NCBI GenBank assembly: GCA_963824595.1
Contig: CAWGPY010000004.1
Span: 1-64,000 of the forward strand
DNA: 64,000 nucleotides
Source of the DNA: Cybelea sp963824595
GTDB taxonomy: Bacteria; Vulcanimicrobiota; Vulcanimicrobiia; Vulcanimicrobiales; Vulcanimicrobiaceae
Reading direction: 5' to 3'
In this document: in pieces, positions 23,972 through 33,202 of the stretch
How positions within the stretch are numbered: the stretch's first letter is position 1
Layout: each line of letters starts with the position of its first letter
Notes under the pieces: generated by a model
Databases searched by the model: none
What the model was told of the DNA's origin: nothing
The model's input: the letters and a program-made list of their open reading frames with translations, nothing else
Position numbers and translations under genes: made by a program

Positions 23972-25226
23972 GAAAACGCTCCAATCTACGGGCGTTTTTC
24001 GTTTGCAATGACGGCACGTGGCACCGCTGTGGCACGGACTCGACGGGCTTGGACGGGATTTTTGGCTGCGCGAAGGTACTCGTTACCGCGTTTCCGAGGA
24101 GCGCGTCGATACGAGCCGCGGCGTCCTCGTTGAGACTCTCAATCGCGTGCAGATAAATGCGCGATGTGATCGCCGTCGATTCATGTCCAAGGGCGCGCGA
24201 CACGGTCTGCAAGTCGACGCCCGATGCAAGCGCCAGCGTCCCGAACGAGTGGCGGAGATCGTGGAATCGGACGTGTGGAAGCTTCGCGCTTTTGACGAAC
24301 CGGGCGAACGCAAGCGAAAACGCGCCCGGCTCCCACGGAGAGCCGTCTGGACGCGCAAAGACCCAGCCGCCTTCGTTTCGTTTTATCCCGCGCGCCTCGC
24401 GGAGCTCCTGACGGTGGTGCTCTTCGCGGAGGATCTCAGCGACAAATGGCGGCAGCGCGATCGTCCGCGCGCTGCGCGCGGTTTTCGGCGGCTTCGTGCG
24501 CGTGACGCCTTTGACGGTCTCGAGCGAGCGATGAACCGTGAGCCTACGCGCGTCGAGGTTGACATCGGACCAGCGCAGTGCTAGCAGCTCGCCGCGCCGC
24601 AGGCCGGTACCGATCGCGACAGCGGTGACCGCTCGCAAATCAGTCCCTTGCGCGGCCTCTAGCAATCGCGCGACGCCGGCAGGATCAAGCGCGCGCATCT
24701 CCTTGCGTTCGAAGCGCGGCGGCTCGACCGCATCGGCGGCGTTTCGGACAAGCATTCCCATCTTCACGCCCCACCGTAGCATCGTGCGGAGCGTGCTAAA
24801 AAGGTGTCAAACGGATCGAGCTGAGAGTACGCCGCGCTCACGATCGTGGCGCTTACCGCGCGCCCATCGTCCGATCGCTGCCTCGATGTACGCCGGGCGC
24901 AACGCCTCTGCTCGTAGCGGTCCCAGCGTCGGTACGATGTAGAGCCGTACGTGTAACGAATAGAATGCGTAGGTCTTAGCGGTGACTCTATGCTCCTTCG
25001 TGGCGAGCCACCGTTCCGCGATCTTGGCGACAGTCAGTCGCTGAGCGTCGGCGTAGCCGCCGCCCTCAACTTCGTGCAGCAACTCGCGTAACCGGCGCTG
25101 CGCGTCCGCTTTCGCTCCGCGCACCGTCTCACGACGTTGCCGGCGTTTGCCGTCGCTGCTGTGCTGCAGCTCGACGCGTAAGTACCATGTGCCGGCGGAG
25201 CGTCCGCGCGTGATGTGCCCTCTCAT
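23814..25226 (-). pseudogene. Tyrosine integrase of unit 5, single in-frame TGA
   Basis: One open frame of about 470 codons broken only by TGA (complement of 24807-24809) where the sister integrase has SRSVAHLFNTL. Both halves are otherwise complete: arm-binding and core-binding domains (25226-24810), then catalytic R in GTGLRRGE, K in TKPPKTARSART, HDLRH, LGHES and Y in RIYLHA. The C-terminus passes through LERFLVAPTGIEP, the tRNA end, and on through the right arm to 23814. The start is ATGA-coupled to the xis-like gene. Inactive unless the stop is suppressed. Confidence 0.85.
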
Positions 25227-25441
25227 TGGACGTCGCTCGGGCTGTTCGACGGCAAGCCGAGGAATGCTTTAAGCGCCTTCTTCGTTACGACGATGCGGCG
25301 CGCGGTTACGCGTACCGAGGGCAAGCGGCCTGAGGTGATCAACTCGTACGTCGCGTTACGCCCGATGCCGAGGATCTGCTGCACCTCGTACACGCTGAGC
25401 ACGTCGCCTGCATCTTCGAGGCTACCGTTGCGGTTCATCAT
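25223..25441 (-). CDS. Excisionase-like HTH protein of unit 5
   Basis: 72 residues from ATG 25441 (GGAG 6 bp upstream). HTH_17/Xis fold: DVLSVYEVQQILGIGRNATY, ELITSGRLPSVRV, RRIVVTKKALKAFLGL. About 80 percent identical by eye to the protein at 32357, so units 5 and 7 are sisters. Its stop overlaps the integrase start by 4 bp, making a xis-int operon. Confidence 0.85.
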   Translation of the reverse strand: MMNRNGSLEDAGDVLSVYEVQQILGIGRNATYELITSGRLPSVRVTARRIVVTKKALKAFLGLPSNSPSDVQ

Positions 25442-25498
25442 GTCAACTCCGGAAAATGAAATGCCCCGCAGCTGCGAGCTGCAGGGCGAGTTTCCCAT

Positions 25499-25510
25499 GC
25501 ATTATAATGC
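25499..25510. promoter_or_regulatory. GCATTATAATGC palindrome ahead of xis
   Basis: Perfect 12-bp palindrome 58 bp upstream of the xis start, containing TATAAT on the - strand. The sister site at 32629-32640 reads GCATTTTAATGC. Both are followed by GGGCGAAA. Likely -10 region plus operator of the xis-int operon. Confidence 0.5.
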
Positions 25511-25568
25511 GGGCGAAAGTCAAGCGTTATTTGTCACGCCAATTATATCGCGACGCAGGCGCGGTGTA

Positions 25569-25679
25569 CACGGAGCCGGGCGGAAATGATTGTAGCAGCC
25601 GCGTCGAGGGCTCGCATTGCTCGGCCCTGACGGGCAGACCCTCGACCCGGCTACGTTCGGCAATGAACCCGGCTCCGTG
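25569..25679. ncRNA. Conserved nested stem structure, copy 1
   Basis: Outer stem CACGGAGCCGGG (25569-25580) pairs perfectly with CCCGGCTCCGTG (25668-25679). Inner stem GTCGAGGG (25603-25610) pairs with CCCTCGAC (25639-25646). A sister structure at 32699-32810 has GTCCAGGG and CCCTGGAC: a compensatory C-G for G-C change. The conserved segment lies upstream of xis. It may be a structured RNA or a DNA origin or nick site. Confidence 0.55.
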
Positions 25680-25689
25680 CTCTTCGATG

Positions 25690-26287
25690 CTCGCCAGGTG
25701 CGTTTCCACGGATTGCGGTTTCGTTCACCGCGCTCGCGCTATCATACTCGGCCACGTCCTACTCGCGTCGGGTCGCATGCCATTCCGTGTTCGACCGCGT
25801 GCCCTGGGCATATCTCGCGACTGCTCATTCGTTCGCTTTTGGGCTGCTCGTGCCGTGACGCCGGTGCTACAGTAACGCAACACCAGGCTCACATTTGGCG
25901 ATCACGATCGATGCGCGCTCGGCATCAAGAGGCTGGCCGCCGCGTGAGCGGTGCCTATGCCGCCACGCTACCCGACCGTGAGCGAAGGCGTGATGCGGCG
26001 ATACTCCTCAGTGCGCAGCCGTTGCGTCTCCATGCCGCGGCCTGGACTCCCATCGAAGGCTTTTTAAGACGCAAGCCGGTGGTTGTGCGTACAAACGCAC
26101 AACCAGGAAGGGCAGCGTGGTCATGCCGGCTTGCGCCGCTCAGCCCGCTCACCAAAGTTACCGCGGGTCGTCATGCCGAGGTTGATGCCGGCGTCAAGCA
26201 CTAGCAGCGAGGCATCTCTAGGGCGGGAACCTTGCCACGGAGTCGAACATTATACCATTATAGGGACACGAGCGAAGGAGAAAGCCA
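25690..26287. other. Intergenic before lipoprotein, one strong hairpin
   Basis: About 600 bp without a convincing gene, containing the 10-bp hairpin at 26081-26104. Partially similar to 33150-33245 in unit 7. Confidence 0.4.
26081..26104. terminator. Perfect 10-bp hairpin GGTTGTGCGT / ACGCACAACC
   Basis: Stem 26081-26090 and 26095-26104, loop ACAA. The same hairpin with one mismatch is at 33179-33202, just left of the group II intron. No T-tract. Could be a terminator or a recombination hairpin. Confidence 0.45.
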
Positions 26288-27553
26288 ATGATCGCGTTAC
26301 CGCTCGGGTTCGGCCGTTATGCTTTACGCGTTGCGGCTGTTGTGATTCTAGCCGCCTGCGGTGGGCCTCAGGAGCCGGTCGGAGGCTTGGGCGTGATGCC
26401 GCTAAGCAACGCATGGCCTCGCCGCGGTTCGGGATACGAGCTGCTTTACAGCTTTAAGGGAGGCACGGACGGCGAGTATCCGCGGGCCGGTTTAGTTCGC
26501 ATAGGCAGCCTTCTGTACGGCACCACAACTGGGACTGGGTGCGGGAGCAACTGCGCGCCCGGATCAGCCGGTACCGTGTACGATATGAACACCTCAGGCT
26601 CGGAGAACGTTATCTACAGCTTCAAAGGCGCTCCCGACGCGTACAACCCAACCGACGCGCTGCTTGACCTAAACGGCACGCTCTATGGCACCACGCAGGT
26701 TGGCGGTACGTACGGCTACGGAACGGTCTTCGCGGCCACCACGTCTGGCGCTGAACACGTTTTGTATAGCTTTAGGGGAGGCAGCGACGGCTGGGCTCCG
26801 TTTGCGAGCTTAATAGCAGTCAACGGCGTGCTCTACGGCACAACGTTCAACGGCGGCGGCTCCGGATGCAAGATCGGATGCGGGACCGTCTTCAGCGTGA
26901 GCACCTCGGGCAAGGAGCACGTACTATACAGCTTCAAGGGCTATCCGCACGACGGCGCACAGCCTCTTGGGGCACTCGTCGCGGTAAACGGCAGGCTATA
27001 CGGGACAACTTGGAGCGGCGGCGGTAGTGGGTCCAACGTTGGATACGGAACGGTCTTCGAGGTCAGCACCTCCGGCCGTGAACGCCTTTTACACAGCTTC
27101 AAAGGGCCGCCGGACGGCGAGAACCCGGGAGGCGACCTTGCGGCGGTTAATAGCACACTATACGGGACTACCGCGAACGGCGGGACGAGCATGGCCTGCC
27201 AAACCTTCGGATGCGGGACTGTTTTCGACATAAGTTCATCCGGCAAGGAGCACGTTTTGTATAGCTTCACCGGCGGCAGAGATGGCGCCCAGCCCAACGG
27301 AGGGCTCCTCGTCGTTAATCACCTATTTTACGGCATCGCCGAAGGCGGTTCAAAATGCGCGCCCAGCGGTCGATGTGGGATCGTCTTCAGCGTTAGCAAG
27401 TTGGGCGCCGAGCGCGTTCTCTACAGGTTCAAAGGGTACCCAGATGGGGCGTACCCTGGTTGGCCACTGATTGCAGTCAAGGGGACGCTATATGGCACCA
27501 CAACCGAGGGCGGTGCCAATAGATACGGGAGTGTGTTTGCATTAACGCCGTAG
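26288..27553 (+). CDS. GloVer-repeat (TIGR03803) secreted lipoprotein
   Basis: 421 residues with AAGGAG 10 bp upstream of the ATG. Signal peptide and lipobox LAAC. About nine repeats with LLYSFKGGTDGE, GSLLYGTTT, GTVYDMNTSGSENVIYSFKG and similar. Compared with the copy at 10645 the repeats are longer spaced and carry CKIGCGTVF-type cysteine pairs. It is the main cargo of unit 5. Expected at the outer envelope; function unknown. Confidence 0.9.
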   Translation: MIALPLGFGRYALRVAAVVILAACGGPQEPVGGLGVMPLSNAWPRRGSGYELLYSFKGGTDGEYPRAGLVRIGSLLYGTTTGTGCGSNCAPGSAGTVYDMNTSGSENVIYSFKGAPDAYNPTDALLDLNGTLYGTTQVGGTYGYGTVFAATTSGAEHVLYSFRGGSDGWAPFASLIAVNGVLYGTTFNGGGSGCKIGCGTVFSVSTSGKEHVLYSFKGYPHDGAQPLGALVAVNGRLYGTTWSGGGSGSNVGYGTVFEVSTSGRERLLHSFKGPPDGENPGGDLAAVNSTLYGTTANGGTSMACQTFGCGTVFDISSSGKEHVLYSFTGGRDGAQPNGGLLVVNHLFYGIAEGGSKCAPSGRCGIVFSVSKLGAERVLYRFKGYPDGAYPGWPLIAVKGTLYGTTTEGGANRYGSVFALTP

Positions 27554-27569
27554 CTGATTGCCCATCGAA

Positions 27570-27589
27570 CCCATCGCGGTTACGATGGG
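27570..27589 (+). terminator. Hairpin after the GloVer gene
   Basis: CCCATCG (27570-27576) and CGATGGG (27583-27589), 16 bp past the stop codon. No clear T-run. Confidence 0.35.
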
Positions 27590-27655
27590 GCCGAGCGCGA
27601 GAGGCCGAACCAAGACAAAGGCGATAGGGTCTCTACAAATAGAAAGGATAGGCAC

Positions 27656-27981
27656 ATGGCAGTCTACTATTTTGTGACCACAGCTTCCGCACAACACGTT
27701 GCCCACGACTCACCCACGCTCACGACGAACGCCCAAGTCCTTCCGGGAGCGTTCTACGCGTTTCCGAACACTTTGCTCCCCGCGCCGGCGATTTTCTCCA
27801 ATGCGCACTATACCGTCAACGCCAACCAATCCGGCGACAGCCCGGGCTTGCGTATACCGTCGCATTCGTCTGTACGCCGGTATCGACCACCGAGTTTCAG
27901 ATTGGTTTTTACAATTTGACCGGTTCGAACATTCCGGCCCACACGTCATTCACGGTGGCTTTCACCTGCGTGGGGGAGTAA
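27656..27981 (+). pseudogene. Small beta-rich protein, frameshifted
   Basis: Starts MAVYYFVTTASAQHVAHDSP in one frame and continues after about 27843 in another with LAYTVAFVCTPVSTTEFQIG and HTSFTVAFTCVGE, stop at 27979. Joined length about 108 residues. Alternating hydrophobic pattern suggests a beta-sandwich; there is no signal peptide and no known family. One indel breaks it. Confidence 0.55.
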
Positions 27982-28439
27982 AGAAGTCCAAGCGGCGCCG
28001 CGTCCGCTTCGCGTCCGTAAAGGAGCAGTGCGTCCCTGTCTCCCGGGTCGCCTTGAAGGCGGCTCAAGGACGCAGACTAACCGATCTGGGCAGGTCTGCT
28101 GAAGCCTGCTCAACGGGACGTTCGTGAAACGAAGTGCTTCCAGTATGTCCGCTACGCAGCAGGGGGATTCAAGGCGGCACTCTTCAAGGCGACCCGCGCC
28201 GGCGTCGAGCGGCGGAATCTCCGTCCCCCTCGCTGCGACGCAGTGATCGAAAGTTCGATGGCGTCAGGCGCCCTGGCAAGCGCATCGTCGACGGTTTCAC
28301 CAAAATGTGCATCTTTGGAAATGCCCCAGCCCCGTTACGCGGAAGGCGCCATCGCCATCGTCGGGCTCGAGCACGGCAGCTAGCTCACGTCCATACTAAA
28401 CTCCGTTCGGGTTCGGCGAGAACGTTGACCTTCGTGGAA
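27982..28439. other. Intergenic, no gene recognised
   Basis: About 460 bp. An ORF at 28134-28442 is arginine-rich with no recognisable domain and is probably non-coding. Confidence 0.4.
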
Positions 28440-28605
28440 TGAGGCGTGGCACGGTTGTGGCACGGATGCCTCAAACTTAGCCGATCTTAACGGAGATTCA
28501 CCGGGACATCGAATTCGCAAAAACCACATTTAAGAACACTTTTCGGTACTCGCTGTCACTAGTCGGGGTCATCGCGATCAGATTCGATTCCCGTTGGCGC
28601 TACCA
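28440..28605 (+). repeat. Attachment site 6, second arm type
   Basis: tRNA end GATTCGATTCCCGTTGGCGC then TACCA (28581-28605). The left flank differs from the main arm: it begins GTGGCACGGTTGTGGCACGG and resembles 39525-39657. Those GTGGCAC repeats also occur near the 3' ends of the integrases at 24020 and 31157. Confidence 0.7.
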
Positions 28606-28705
28606 GAAAAGGCTCGTACCGACGGGCCCTCTCTTTGCTGTCGTCGGTGTGGAATTATATTCGACTCACTCGGTTTGTCGCGGCGATCCGCGCGTTCGAC
28701 GGAGT

Positions 28706-29269
28706 CTAAAGGATAATCTCGAACGTATGTGTCAGTGTCAGGTCGAATTCTGCGTCGACCTTGCCACCGCCAACGGCACTATCGTCGACGTGCAGCTTGC
28801 CTGCGAGATGGTCGGGCCGGTTCGTCGAAAGTGTGAATGCCTGCGCGTTGGTACCGCCGGAATATTGGACCAGGTCGCCGTTAAACCTAAGTGCGTAGCC
28901 GAGATGCGTTGCGTCGCCGAAATCGATCATGGCCCCATCGTCTAGCGCGCCGTCTGCACAAGACAAGGTTTTACACGCCCTGATCTTGGCGCCGATGTCG
29001 ACGTTCGACAAGTAAATGCGAAGAACGGTCTTGTTCGGATCCATTTCGTCCGGACCACGAACGAGCCACCCGTATTTGACCGCGGTCGAGTAACTCTTGA
29101 AACTGACCCTCCCGCTAGCCTTGTCGGCCGCAAGCGCGCCGGCCGATGCCGCGAATACCATCGATGCGAGCAGTAGCGCGCAGCGCGCGGCACTACGAGG
29201 AGCCGAGGTGCAGTTCGGAGCACTGAGTCCTACCGGTCCCGGCTCGCTTCGCCGAGGCGTTGTCGCCAT
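28706..29269 (-). CDS. Secreted protein of unknown family
   Basis: 187 residues from ATG 29269, one base after the cytochrome stop. N-terminal basic region and hydrophobic signal (LLLASMVFAASAGALA). The mature part begins VSFKSYSTAVKYGWLVRGPD, has a likely disulphide pair (RACKTLSCADG), and ends in beta strands (KVDAEFDLTLTHTFEIIL). Probably a periplasmic beta-sandwich. Its cotranscription with a cytochrome c suggests a shared periplasmic role. Confidence 0.65.
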   Translation of the reverse strand: MATTPRRSEPGPVGLSAPNCTSAPRSAARCALLLASMVFAASAGALAADKASGRVSFKSYSTAVKYGWLVRGPDEMDPNKTVLRIYLSNVDIGAKIRACKTLSCADGALDDGAMIDFGDATHLGYALRFNGDLVQYSGGTNAQAFTLSTNRPDHLAGKLHVDDSAVGGGKVDAEFDLTLTHTFEIIL

Positions 29270-29270
29270 C

Positions 29271-29708
29271 TTACGGTGTGAGCGTCGACGCATTTCCCCG
29301 AATTCGTGCGACCTGAGATGCGGTCACCGTCGAAGCGCGATTCCCCCAGGACGTGCGAATGTACGTTACGACGGCGGCCACATCGGCGTCGGAGAGGAAA
29401 TCTCTCCAGCCCGGCATTCCGCCGGTGTACCGGTGACCGCGCACGCTGATGGCGACGAGCATCCCATTGAGGACGGCGACGATCGCCGCACTAGGGTCGC
29501 TTGTTGTAACGTGCGGATTCTGAGCCAACGGTGGAAACGCGCCGGGTACGCCTTCCCCCGATCGCTCGTGGCAGATGGCGCAACGATTCTGATAAATTGC
29601 GCCACCGTTCGATTCAGCAAGGGCGAGCCGATCGCTCGGCCCGGCGAGAGAAAGTGTCGTGACGGCGCCAGTGCAGATCGCCGCGATCAACGTCGGCGAA
29701 GCCTTCAT
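29271..29708 (-). CDS. Secreted class I cytochrome c
   Basis: 145 residues with signal peptide. One haem site CAICH near residue 43 and distal methionine in GGMPGW, followed by the usual C-terminal helix DADVAAVVTYIRTSWGN. This matches small electron carriers of the cytochrome c oxidase/alcohol dehydrogenase accessory type. It transfers electrons in the periplasm; the partner enzyme is not in the window. First gene of a two-gene operon. Confidence 0.85.
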   Translation of the reverse strand: MKASPTLIAAICTGAVTTLSLAGPSDRLALAESNGGAIYQNRCAICHERSGEGVPGAFPPLAQNPHVTTSDPSAAIVAVLNGMLVAISVRGHRYTGGMPGWRDFLSDADVAAVVTYIRTSWGNRASTVTASQVARIRGNASTLTP

Positions 29709-29782
29709 GAGGGGTCTCTTAGCCGCACCCGTCGGCTAGTCTTTGCCCTGTCAGGACCAAATCTAAGGCTTCCTCCTCTCAT

Positions 29783-30274
29783 TTAGTCTTTCGGAGAGTC
29801 GGCAAGCGACGTCGCCGCCGCGACCTGATAGTCCGACTCGATGAATCGTTTGACGTCTTGCAGAAAGGCGTCGGCCGTCGCCGCGGCGATCCGGTGGCCC
29901 AGAACTGCATCGAACACGGCTCCTACCGGTCCCAAAGGCGCATCGTATGTACCCTCGAGAGTCAAGCGTGCTTTTCCGTCCTCTAACAATTCGCCGGATA
30001 GCGCACCGGTAAACCTCGGAACGAAACGGTCGTCCGGATCCCAAGTCAGCGCGATTAGTGGCTGACCGTTGGCGTCTTTTGAGATTTCGTATCGCATCCG
30101 CACGTCGTGGCGTGCTTGTACCTTTCCGGGAAGGCCGACTTTGGACGTGTCGACTGCTAAGCTGAATGTCCCGGGTGTCTGGCCGGAGCGGTGGACGGTA
30201 AAGTAGCGTTCCGCGTGATGAATTAGATAGTAGTGAGGACATTTCACGTCAATATATTCTCTCAGCGTGCCCAT
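29783..30274 (-). CDS. SRPBCC-like protein
   Basis: 163 residues, no signal peptide. Pattern of beta strands (YYLIHHAERYFTVHR; ARLTLEGTYDAPLG) followed by a long C-terminal helix (AATADAFLQDVKRFIESDY) is that of the START/SRPBCC hydrophobic-ligand fold. No catalytic residues are defined. Placed just right of the PNPOx-like gene on the same strand. Confidence 0.6.
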   Translation of the reverse strand: MGTLREYIDVKCPHYYLIHHAERYFTVHRSGQTPGTFSLAVDTSKVGLPGKVQARHDVRMRYEISKDANGQPLIALTWDPDDRFVPRFTGALSGELLEDGKARLTLEGTYDAPLGPVGAVFDAVLGHRIAAATADAFLQDVKRFIESDYQVAAATSLADSPKD

Positions 30275-30343
30275 ATCGGTATTATCCTTTCGAGTTCCTC
30301 AACCCCAGAGTCTACGGCATCGGGAAGAAGCATTTGTGAAGAG

Positions 30344-30820
30344 TCACCGCCATGGTTTACAGCGGCCAAAATTTGAATCGGCGGTCGAGTAGCGTTCGTA
30401 CTTCTCCGTAACGTGGATGCGATACGCGATGCCGTCCCCGCCCGAGCGGGTAACGAACGTTCGCCAGGCCATCGCGGGGGCGGCCGTGGCGGCGGCAACC
30501 GTTCGTAGGCGTTCGGAGATGCGCTCGACGGCTTCTACGGCGGCGCTGCCGTCGAGCAGCTCGAAGGTTCCGCGAACAAGCACCGAGCGCCACTCCGCGG
30601 CGTTGTCAACGAGGTCGATCTCGAGGCATATCCTGGGGTTGGCTGTCGTGTTCTCGATTTTTGCTCCCAGCATGCTGTATCCGTAGATCGCTCGCCCATC
30701 GTACGCATACGTGATCGGAACGATGGTCGGGAGACCGCGACGATCGACGTAGCCGATCCGGCCTACGATCTCTTTATGAAGTGGCGCTTCGATCGCGCCG
30801 GGTGTTAATTCGCCGAACAT
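30344..30820 (-). CDS. Pyridoxamine 5'-phosphate oxidase family (FMN split barrel) protein
   Basis: 158 residues from ATG 30820 (MFGELTPGAIEAPLHKEI). Nim-like split-barrel features: IGYVDRRGLPTIVPITYAYD, IYGYSMLGAKIENTTANPRI, CLEIDLVDNAAEWRSVLVRG. Members bind FMN and reduce small molecules or degrade nitroimidazoles; the substrate is unknown. The frame stays open upstream through tRNA end 7 into the broken integrase of unit 7, but the ATG and start of homology mark the true gene. Confidence 0.85.
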   Translation of the reverse strand: MFGELTPGAIEAPLHKEIVGRIGYVDRRGLPTIVPITYAYDGRAIYGYSMLGAKIENTTANPRICLEIDLVDNAAEWRSVLVRGTFELLDGSAAVEAVERISERLRTVAAATAAPAMAWRTFVTRSGGDGIAYRIHVTEKYERYSTADSNFGRCKPWR

Positions 30821-31088
30821 ACTGCAACGAGCGATGCCATCCAGTGCAACTAAATGGGTCGAACCCCTTAACCCGCGATTTGCTATTTTCCCCCTTTGGG
30901 CGGCGGAAAAGACGCCTGAATTTCCCTGGGGCCGCAGGCGGGTTGCGCGGCAATGGCCGGTCCTTCTGGGTGACGGATGGGTGACGAGTAATAGGAGAAA
31001 CAGACGAAACCGAAGCGATTGGAAGCCGCGCAGCAGCGGATTCGTGCTCGCCCGTTGCCTTAGTTTCCCCAGTTTCCAAATGAGAAAA

Positions 31089-31113
31089 GGTTCGATTCCC
31101 GTTGGCGCTACCA
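31089..31113 (+). repeat. Attachment site 7: tRNA 3' end
   Basis: GGTTCGATTCCCGTTGGCGC then TACCA, without the main right arm. Followed by AATGCTC...GAGTGTTTTT (31118-31140), a terminator-like hairpin matching the one right of site 5. Confidence 0.75.
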
Positions 31114-32360
31114 AGAAATGCTCGAATTTATGAGTGTTTTTCGTTGCCGGCAGCGTCACGTGGCACCGTTGTGGCACGGACTCGACGAGCTTCGACGGGC
31201 CTACCGGTTTCGCGAGGGCACTCGTCACGGCATTTCCGAGCAGCGCGTCGATGCGCATGGCGGCGTCCTGTTGCAACGCTTCGACCGCGTGGAGATAGAT
31301 GCGCGAGGTGATGGCCGTTGATTCGTGACCCAGCGCTCGCGAAACGGTCTGCAGATCGACGCCCGACGCGAGCGCCAGCGTGCCGAACGAGTGGCGTAAA
31401 TCATGGAAGCGTATGTGCGGGAGTTTTGCGCGCTTGACGAATCGGGCAAAGGCGAGCGAAAATACGCCGGGTTCCCACAATGACCCGTCGGCCCGCACGA
31501 AGATCCAGCCATCTTCGGGCAGCGTCATGCCGAGGCCGCGACGCAGCTCCGTTTGGCGCCGCTGCTCTGTGTGCAAGACGTCGGCGACGAACGGCGGCAG
31601 TGAGATCGTCCGGGCGCTGCGTGCGGTCTTTGGCGGTTTCGTCCGCGTGACGCCCTTGACGGTCTCGAGCGAGCGCCGCACGGCGAGCCTCCGCCCATCG
31701 AGGTCGACGTCGGACCACCGCAGCGCCAGCAGCTCGCCACGCCGCAGCCCCGTGCCGATCGCCACCGCGATGATCGCTTGTATATCGCTTCCCTGTGCGG
31801 CGCGTGACCCCGGCCGCATCGACTACACGCATCTCCTTTCGTTCGAAACGTGGTGGATCGACGGCATCCGCAGCGTTTTGCGCAAGCATTCTCATCTTCA
31901 CGGCCCAGCGCAGGATTGTGCGCAGCGTATTGAAGAGATGTGCGACGGATCGCGACGACAGCTCGCCTTCCTCTCGATCGTTGCGCTTGCCATGCGTCCA
32001 TACGCCGATCGCTGCCTCGATATGTGCGGGCCGCAACGACTCGACGCGCAACGATCCGAGCGCAGGGACGATGTAGATCCGGACGTGCGATGCGTAGAAT
32101 GCGTAGGTCTTGGCTGCCACTCGATGTTCTTTGGTCGCGAGCCAGCGCTGCGCGATCTTGGCGACGGTCATTCGTTGAGCATCCGTGTAGCCGCCGGCCT
32201 CGATTTCGCCGAGCAGGTTGCGTAACCGGCGCTGCGCGTCGGCTTTCGTTCCGCGCACCGTCTCACGACGTTGCCGGCGTTTGCCGTCGCCGTCGTGCTG
32301 CAACTCGACGCGTAAATACCATGTAGCCGCGGCGCGTCCGCGCGTGATGTGCCCTCTCAT
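31089..32360 (-). pseudogene. Tyrosine integrase of unit 7, small deletion
   Basis: Sister of the unit 5 integrase. The N-terminal 215 codons (32360 to about 31815) are intact through KEMRVVDAAGVTR. The homologous LLEA is then missing (about 13-14 bp lost near 31806) and the frame changes. The remaining catalytic domain has R, K, HDLRH, LGHES and RIYLHA in the new frame, which runs through LVAPTGIEP and the tRNA end and stays open to 30344. Not functional as it stands. Confidence 0.85.
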
Positions 32361-32572
32361 CGAAGCTCGCTCGGGCTGTTCGACGGCAGGCCGAGAAATG
32401 CTTCAAGCGCCTTTTTCGTGACGACGATACGACGAGCAGTTACGCGCACCGAAGATAGTCGCCCCGAGGCGATAAGCTCGTAGGTGGCATCGCGCCCGAT
32501 GCCCAGGATGTGCTGCACCTCGCGCACGCTGAGCACGTCGCCGGCGTCTCTCAAGTTTCCGTTGCGGTTCAT
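32357..32572 (-). CDS. Excisionase-like HTH protein of unit 7
   Basis: 71 residues from ATG 32572 (MNRNGNLRDAGDVLSVREVQ). Same winged-helix protein as at 25223 with few substitutions (IGRDATYELIASGRLSSV). Overlaps the integrase start by 4 bp. A longer frame to 32701 covers the conserved leader and is not used. Confidence 0.85.
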   Translation of the reverse strand: MNRNGNLRDAGDVLSVREVQHILGIGRDATYELIASGRLSSVRVTARRIVVTKKALEAFLGLPSNSPSELR

Positions 32573-32628
32573 CTTGTCGACTCCAAAAATTAAAAACACC
32601 CCGCAGCAGCGAGGTGCCCATTTCACCA

Positions 32629-32640
32629 GCATTTTAATGC
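32629..32640. promoter_or_regulatory. GCATTTTAATGC near-palindrome ahead of xis
   Basis: Sister of 25499-25510, 57 bp from the xis start. Confidence 0.45.
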
Positions 32641-32698
32641 GGGCGAAAAGCCGAACGTGATTCGGTACCCCAATTATATCGCAATCCGCGCAGACTTG

Positions 32699-32810
32699 CA
32701 CGGAGCCGGGCTGCAGTCGATTGTAGCAGCCGCGTCCAGGGCTCGCTTCGCTCGGCCCTTACGGGCAGACCCTGGACTCAGCCGCGTTCGGCAATGACTC
32801 CGGCTCCGTG
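32699..32810. ncRNA. Conserved nested stem structure, copy 2
   Basis: Outer stem CACGGAGCCGG / CCGGCTCCGTG (11 bp); inner stem GTCCAGGG / CCCTGGAC, covarying with copy 1. The loops are also conserved (GGCTCGC-TT-GCTCGGCCC). Confidence 0.55.
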
Positions 32811-33178
32811 CTTTTCCGTGCTCATCTCATAGTTTCCGCATATTCGGCTTCGCACTCGACGAGTTGCTCGGTGGTGCGCCACCCTTTGCTCTGCTGTGTG
32901 CGTTAGCGCTGCGGTGCTGCCCCGCGCTTGTGCACGCCCGACTGATAGGTCAATGGCAGAGCACTAAACGGGGACAGCGCTGGCAGTATCTTTCGCCTGA
33001 TCGACCCGATTCTCAGCAATGATCAGGGCTGTGCTGCTCGGCGTCACTCTCGAATGCTATCGCGTAGCTGAGTCGTAACCGAGCGCATCACGCCAGCGCT
33101 ATCGCTGGCTGCGTTACGTCGCATCTTGGTGTCACTCACCTTGACTGGGATCGAGGGCTTTTCACGACGCAAGCCGGT

Positions 33179-33202
33179 GGTTGTGCGTACAAACGGACAA
33201 CC
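33179..33202. terminator. Hairpin just left of the group II intron
   Basis: GGTTGTGCGT and ACGGACAACC with one G-G mismatch; copy of 26081-26104. Confidence 0.45.

Larger units (their letters stand above)
32573..33178. other. Intergenic with conserved leader and structure
   Basis: No protein gene. Holds the palindrome at 32629 and the nested stems at 32699-32810. From 32820 to 33150 it has no feature I recognise. Confidence 0.4.

Noticed and set aside
15915..25226. Alternative genetic code
   Set aside because: TAG, TGA and TAA all occur as interrupters, and all three end normal genes elsewhere in the window.
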